Part shown: positions 55,254 to 64,000 of the stretch, in pieces
How positions within the stretch are numbered: position 1 is the stretch's first letter
Layout: each line of letters begins with the position of its first letter
Origin: Balamuthia mandrillaris
Taxonomy: Eukaryota; Discosea; Longamoebia; Balamuthiidae
Length of the DNA stretch: 64,000 nt
Direction: 5' to 3'
NCBI GenBank assembly: GCA_031835245.1
Contig: JAVKOQ010000133.1
Location: 1 to 64,000, forward strand
Program-made: the position numbers and the translations under genes
The notes under the pieces: model-generated
Database searches by the model: none
What the model saw: only the letters and a program-made list of their open reading frames with translations
Told to the model about the DNA's origin: nothing

Positions 55254-55391
55254 CAGAGTTGTGAGCGAAACGGACAAACTTTCTTCTTTCCTCCACTCCT
55301 CCATCTTGCTCAAGGGAAGGTGAAGGAAGATATAAAATGTTTCCTTTATTAACGGTAATAAAAGTCTGCAAGAAAAAAAACGAAGACCGAT

Positions 55392-56465
55392 ATGCAAGGA
55401 GAAGAGAAGTGCCCGGCAGAGTTACTCCCTCATGAGCTGTTGTGTGCTATTTTGAGCGCGGTGGACCCTTTGTTCGTGGGCGTTGCGGCCAGGACCTGCC
55501 GCTCATGGTTCGCCTGTGCGCCGCATCATCTTCGTAACCGCCTGTACAAAGACGCCGTTTGCACAACGATCCCTCTCTTGCGATGGGCGGTAGAGGAGAA
55601 CGGCTGTCCTCTGGACGAGGACATAACTGCCTCGATAGCTAAACAGGGTAAGCTGGAGATGCTGCGATGGGCTCGCGAGGAGATGCACTGCCCTTGGAAC
55701 GGCGCGACTTGTTCATTTGCTGCTAGAGCTGGACATTTGAACGTGCTGAAATGGGCGAGAGCAAATGGATGTCCATGGAGCACGTGGACGTGCGTTCATG
55801 CTTCCCTTAACGGACATTTAGAAGTGCTCAGGTGGGCAAGAGAGAATGGATGCCCTTGGAGTGAGGAAACCTGCACCTATGCCGCAGGCAACAACCAGTT
55901 GGAAGTTTTGCAATGGGCGAGAGCAAACGGCTGCCCTTGGGATGAAGACGTTTGCATGATGGCCGCTGCGAATGGCCATTGGGAAGTGTTGAAATGGGCG
56001 CGAGAGAATGGATGCCCTTGGAACGAACATACCTGCCGTCAGGCCGCTCGAAACGGCCATTTAGGGATATTGATATGGGCCAAAGAGAACGGATGTGTTT
56101 GGAGATGGGACACTTGTAGTTTGGCTGCTCGCAACGGCCATTTGGAGGTGCTGAAATGGGCCAGAGCGAACGACTGTCCTTGGAATGCAAAAACGTGCTC
56201 TTTGGCAGCTGCGAATGGACATTTGGAAGTGCTGAAATGGGCCAGTGCGAACGGGTGCCCTTGGGAGCATGAAGTGCTGAAATGGCCCTCTAAATACAGA
56301 GGCGCTCGTCTGCTAGGGAATGTCTGTGCCATGGCAGCAAAGCATGGCCATTGGGACATATTGAAATGGGCCAGAGAGAACGGATGCACTTGCAAGAAAT
56401 GCTCTCTTGTGCTCGCAAGCGACCCAAAAAAAAAAAAAAAGAAACAGAAAAAAATCGAAAGGTAG
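55392..56465 (+). CDS. F-box-like/ankyrin-repeat protein
   Basis: Intronless, 357 residues. An F-box-like N-terminus (LLPHELLCAILSAVDPLFVG...RTCRSWF) is followed by about ten ankyrin-type units of consensus GHLEVLKWARANGCPW, the family abundant in amoebae and oomycetes. One unit near 56260-56310 is collapsed (PWEHEVLKWPSK), suggesting unequal exchange. It ends in a Lys-rich tail. It directly follows the four F-box/GTPase genes. Ankyrin repeats would bind the target and the F-box would recruit Skp1-Cullin. Confidence 0.85.
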   Translation: MQGEEKCPAELLPHELLCAILSAVDPLFVGVAARTCRSWFACAPHHLRNRLYKDAVCTTIPLLRWAVEENGCPLDEDITASIAKQGKLEMLRWAREEMHCPWNGATCSFAARAGHLNVLKWARANGCPWSTWTCVHASLNGHLEVLRWARENGCPWSEETCTYAAGNNQLEVLQWARANGCPWDEDVCMMAAANGHWEVLKWARENGCPWNEHTCRQAARNGHLGILIWAKENGCVWRWDTCSLAARNGHLEVLKWARANDCPWNAKTCSLAAANGHLEVLKWASANGCPWEHEVLKWPSKYRGARLLGNVCAMAAKHGHWDILKWARENGCTCKKCSLVLASDPKKKKKKQKKIER

Positions 56466-56566
56466 AAAAATTTTGATAAAACACGAATAAATTATTCCAT
56501 TACCGAATAATTCAAATTGAGCGATAATTATTCTATATTTATCGTCCACCATCAAAAGTAAGAAAG

Positions 56567-57305
56567 ATGAGCACTCCCTCCCTGACCAGAAAGATCAAGG
56601 AGCGGACGCTGGACGTTTGCTACGTCTCCTCGGTCTACTTCCTCAAAACCTACCGCGCGCGCTGCGTTTTGCACTCCACCTCCAACACCTCCGCCACCTT
56701 TGGCGAGAGCCTCATCGGCGGGGCGGCCCCCTTCCTCGCTCACTACCTCCTCTTCACGCGCTGCAAGCACCTCCTGCGCTCCCGCCTGCTCCCTCCCGCC
56801 TTGCCCCCTCCTGACTTTGTCAAAGACCCCAAGGGACACATCCAGGCGCGTTGCCTGAACGCGCTGCAACGCTTCGGCGTGGAGGCCGCCTCCCTCTGCC
56901 TCCTCTACCCGCTGCAAACCGTGACCATGGTGCTGATCGACAATGGGGGAGACCTGGCGGGGCTGAGGGAGCACTTGGTGGAGCACGGCGTGGTGAGGGG
57001 GCTCTACCTGGGCTTGCCGTTGGGTGTGGCCAACCTTGTGGGGCAGCACGCCATCGCCACGTTTTTGGGCTTTCTGCCGGTCGTCTCGCCTTTGCTCATT
57101 GGGCTCAACAATTTGGCCAAAACCACTGGTAAGCTATACACTCTTCCTCCTCTGTTTTTCGTTGTTCTTTCTTCGCTTCACTCTTTTTATGGCTCCCTAT
57201 GGTCTCTGCTTCTCTCTTCATGCTATGTGCTGCGTCTACTGCTTTTGTCGTTCTTCTTTGTTCTTCTTTGTTCTTCAAACCTTTACGTCCCTCTCCTCCT
57301 CTTCT

Positions 57306-57353
<48 letters not shown>

Positions 57354-57717
57354 TCCTTTCCATCATTCCTTGTTCTTCATTCTTGTTTTTCTCCCTCGCT
57401 TTTTAAAGCTTACATTCCTGTTACCCTCTCCTTCCTTCCTTCCTTTCTTTCTCTCCCTCTGATTCTTACTCTTCTTCTTCTTTTCAGGAGAAGAGATCTA
57501 CGAGAGAGCATCCAGCGTCGTGGAGAGACTGCAACGAGTGACGGCGCAATCCTTGGTTTGCTGCATAGTGGCCAACGCGCAGATGCGGAGGATGGTCGGC
57601 CATCGCAACGTGCCTCTCATCGAGCCGCACGACTTTAGCTTCCCCAACCAAGTGCTGGTGTTGGGTCTGCTCTCCAACCTGTTGTTGTCCTGTCGCTCTC
57701 TTCCGTTTGGTATGTGA
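56567..57717 (+). CDS. Carrier-like membrane protein
   Basis: Two exons, 56567 to about 57129 and about 57488-57717, giving about 264 residues. Segments such as EAASLCLLYPLQTVTMVLIDNGG and HGVVRGLYLGLPLGVANLVG recall the mitochondrial carrier repeat (P-x-[DE] helix end, then GLYRG). The first part lacks a clear PxDxxK motif. It could be a divergent SLC25 or MTCH-type protein, or another organelle membrane protein. The intron contains (CT)n at about 57311-57352. Confidence 0.5.
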
Positions 57718-57947
57718 AACATTTTATTAAAAATAGAAAAAAATTCTGAAATAGTTTGGATAAAATTTACCTGATTATTGGATAATTTTTCATAGAATAA
57801 ACGATAATGATCCAAGAATTTTGATTGGTGTAAAATATTGTCGACTACGTAATATTAATTGATTAATCGATAAAAAGATGGAGATCTGTTGCTGAAAGCA
57901 AAAAAAAAGCATTACCACTATCGAAAGTGTTAAAACAAAAGCACAAA

Positions 57948-58436
57948 ATGGGGAAGAACGCAAGCAAGTTGATGTTCAAGGCAATGGACGGAGAGCTGGA
58001 GCTCAACGACAAGGTGCTGAAGAAGCTCTGGGACCGATACGACAAGAACAAGGACGACCAGCTGGACAAAGAGGAGACGCAAATGTTTTGGAAGGAGCTG
58101 AAAGGAGCCGCCGAGGAGTGGGACGGCAAGTACAAGTACAAAGTGACGCTCATTGAGAACAAGGCCAAAGTGCAGTCCCTCAACGAGAAAGTCTCTGATG
58201 CCGGCGTTATGTTCGATACCATCGACACCAACAAAGACGGCATTATAGAGTACGTTTTTTTTTCTTCTCTTTTAATGTTATATTTCTTTAACAAAAAACA
58301 AAACAGTTATTCAGAGTTTTGTGCGTTTCTTTTGAGCAGACAAAAAGAACATTTGGAAACCGGCTTCAAACTGGAGAAGAACGGACCCATCAAAAGGTTC
58401 GAGGACTATCTTGAAGAAGACTATTTAGCCGACTGA
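57948..58436 (+). CDS. EF-hand calcium-binding protein, myristoylation-type N-terminus
   Basis: Two exons, 57948 to about 58250 and 58307-58436. The product starts MGKNASKL, an N-myristoylation-type start (Gly2, Ser6, Lys7). One EF loop reads DKNKDDQLDKEE. A second, DTNKDGIID/YSE, is completed across the intron and is canonical. About 144 residues. An upstream in-frame ATG at 57927 would bury the Gly, so 57948 is preferred. It is probably a calcium-dependent membrane sensor; no close family is assigned. A GTCGAC site lies at 57840-57845. Confidence 0.82.
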   Translation: MGKNASKLMFKAMDGELELNDKVLKKLWDRYDKNKDDQLDKEETQMFWKELKGAAEEWDGKYKYKVTLIENKAKVQSLNEKVSDAGVMFDTIDTNKDGIIEYVFFSSLLMLYFFNKKQNSYSEFCAFLLSRQKEHLETGFKLEKNGPIKRFEDYLEEDYLAD

Positions 58437-58505
58437 AGCAGAAAAACAAAAAACAAAAAAAAGAATTTGTGGTTATGCTTTTCGGTGTTTTAGTGTTGAA
58501 CCTTT

Positions 58506-62401
<3,896 letters not shown>

Positions 62402-62769
62402 TCTTTGTGCTTTCGCTTCCTCTGGGCTTTCCGTGACGACATGATAATGATTCTCTCATGTCTATCCCAGCCAAATTACGCAGTATCTCCTGTCCTAGCT
62501 CAACGAGAATAGAACGGATAAAACTACCACCCGCAGCCGGAGTCGAACGCGCGATTTTGATGAGACTCAAAAAAAGATTGGGCTGGCGTCAAGCGTCGAA
62601 CCGGCGGTAATATCAGAATTATTTTAAATTATTATTCTTTGAAAACGATAAAAATTGCGATTCAAAGGACCCGAAATGACCAATTTCAAAATTGGGTTAA
62701 TATATATTAATGCGTACACTGGAGATGTTGTCGGGGATGTAAAAACAAAAAAAAAAACGTGATGCCGTG
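62402..62769. other. Intergenic region
   Basis: Between the AFG2A start (-) and the end of the next minus-strand gene. It holds a tRNA-like T-arm fragment near 62530-62555 that does not fold as a full tRNA. No gene is seen. Confidence 0.4.
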
Positions 62770-63861
62770 TCAGCGACGGTCTTCCCCTTGGCTTTGTTTT
62801 CGTTTGCGCTCGCCAGGAGGTGGGCTTGGTGGAGAAGATGGAGGCGAGGAAGGAAGAGGAGAGGATGGACAAGAAGATGATGATGATGCGGACGAAGCAT
62901 GGGATTGGGTCCGTCCGAAAGAATAGGAAGAAGCCGGGCTTCCTTCTGTTGTGGCACAATCCTCCCCGGTAAACGTTCTTCGTCGCTTTTCGGGGATCCT
63001 TCGTCGTGTGCTTTCCCTTTCTTCTCCATCCGTTGCCTTTGATGTTTTGGTTGCAGAAAACGAAATAAAGGTTAACAATGATGAAGAGAGACTTGGAAAA
63101 AAGCTAATAACCTCTTCTTCTTCCTCATACGCAGTGCCAGGAAAGGTTGTCGCAATAGAAGAATACACAGCCGATGACGATGAAGAAGAAGAAGGAACAG
63201 AAGAACGTGTTCTTCTACCATCAGTGTCGTCCTCACCAGAAGGACCAAACTGTTGTTGTGCTTGTGGGTGTCGATGGAGTGGAACCTGCTGCTGTTGTTC
63301 TTGTCGTTGTCTTGCGTGCTGTAGCAGCTGGGTGGTGAGGCCCATTTGGCCGATGGCCGTGGCGTACTCATCTGGGGTGGAGCGTTGCAGCTCTAACGCC
63401 ACCCGCAGCACTCCTACTGTACTGGTCACTATCTGTTTCGTTTGTTTTGTTGTTGAGAAAGAAATAAAGAAACCACAAAGAACTTGCCACGAGGAAGTAA
63501 AGCCTTACTTGGCGGTATTCTTCTTCGGTAAAGGTTGCTTGGGGTTGTGGAGGTTGTTGTGCTAGACCACCCAAACAAGAGGAAGGAGAAGAAGATGGAG
63601 GAGGTGGAGGAACTGCTTCTTCCTGCACGTAAGAAGAAGCCATTTTTTGTGGTGAGTTATTGAAAACAAGAACGAGCGAAACAAAAACAGAGTGAACTTT
63701 TTGTCGCAAGGGTTGAAAAAAAAAAGAACAAAACAAACCAAAAGAGATGGCTTTCATCATAGATGTGTTTTTCGTGATAAAAAATTGCGTACCTCATCGT
63801 CGTTGCTGTCCTCTTCGTTGTGGGTATGGCAGGAGTTCGGGGGTGACGGGGGTCCTTGCAT
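62770..63861 (-). CDS. Pro/Ser/Gln-rich protein, possible nuclear factor
   Basis: Three exons. Preferred start 63861: exon 1 is 63861-63793 (MQGPPSPPNSCHTHNEEDSN...) with a GAG/gtacgc donor, then 63622-63509 and 63432-62770, all phase 0. An alternative start at 63643 would give MASSYVQEE. A short helical core (FTEEEYRQIVTSTVGVL; LELQRSTPDEYATAIGQMG) is followed by Gln-rich and Ser-rich disorder and a basic tail (GERKRKQSQGEDRR). It looks like a transcription-related protein but the family is not recognised. Confidence 0.6.
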
Positions 63862-64000
63862 GAAAAAATGGTGGTGTGTTCTTTGTCCTTGCCTTACTCT
63901 CCTCTGTATGCCTTCGATGATAAACGATGTTCGTTAAATAATAACAGAGAGGTTATTTTTCTTTCTTCCACGTAACAGTCAACCTCTGTTTCTCAAAAAA

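Noticed and set aside
62510-62600. tRNA-like segment on the minus strand (GCGCGTTCGACTCCGGCTGCGGG)
   Set aside because: It has a TTCGA T-loop look, but the T-stem does not pair well and no matching 5' acceptor half or 7-base anticodon loop was found.

Overview
The window is eukaryotic nuclear DNA from a protist, most probably an amoebozoan of the Acanthamoeba/Balamuthia group (Centramoebida). Almost every gene is split by short GT-AG introns. The 5S rRNA genes look Acanthamoeba-like from memory. The gene set (Frizzled-like receptor, RCC1, DEP, DM9, LIM/CH cytoskeletal proteins, F-box proteins, ankyrin repeats of the GCPW type) suits a free-living amoeba. Intergenic DNA is AT-rich and packed with CT/GA and GAA/CAA microsatellites, many of them inside introns. 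The species call is inference; no search was run. Exon joins were made by eye from reading frame, GT-AG borders and family conservation.

Layout. 0-13 kb: RCC1-repeat gene (+), Frizzled/Smoothened-like receptor (+), F-box/WD40 protein (-), acyl-CoA oxidase 4-like enzyme (-) and a tiny protein that is about 59% histidine (+). 13-25 kb: an SNM1/PSO2-type nuclease with an unusual disordered C-terminal tail (+), a secreted protein (+), a large triplet repeat, a NEDD8-like domain at the end of a 350-residue protein (+), and a coiled-coil/LIM/tandem-CH protein (-). 25.8-27.1 kb: an RNA cluster with two inverted 5S genes flanking a U2 snRNA. 27-43 kb: GFA/CENP-V-fold protein (-), TMTC-type glycosyltransferase (-), MYND protein (+), coiled-coil protein (-), DEP protein (+), a frameshifted ankyrin gene (-), nucleotidyltransferase (+), DM9 protein (-), a UPF0598 mitochondrial protein (+) and two small genes. 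43-48 kb: a two-domain AAA ATPase (+), a 72-residue single-lobe EF-hand protein (-) and tRNA-Phe(GAA) (+).

The most distinctive region is 48.4-55.3 kb. It holds four paralogous genes, one inverted and three in tandem, each encoding an F-box, then a Ras/Rab-like GTPase domain, then a C-terminal Cys-x-Cys-Gln that looks like a prenylation signal. All four share the same intron plan, with one intron inside the P-loop. They are followed by an F-box-like/ankyrin gene. I know of no characterised protein with this F-box + GTPase + CaaX architecture and regard it as the best candidate for an undescribed system: a membrane-tethered, possibly nucleotide-switched, SCF receptor family.

56-64 kb: a carrier-like membrane protein (+), an N-myristoylation-type EF-hand protein (+), the AFG2A/SPATA5 AAA ATPase (-) and an unrecognised Pro/Ser/Gln-rich protein (-). 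A ubiquitin-system theme runs through the window: F-box/WD40, four F-box/GTPase genes, F-box/ankyrin and the NEDD8-like fusion.
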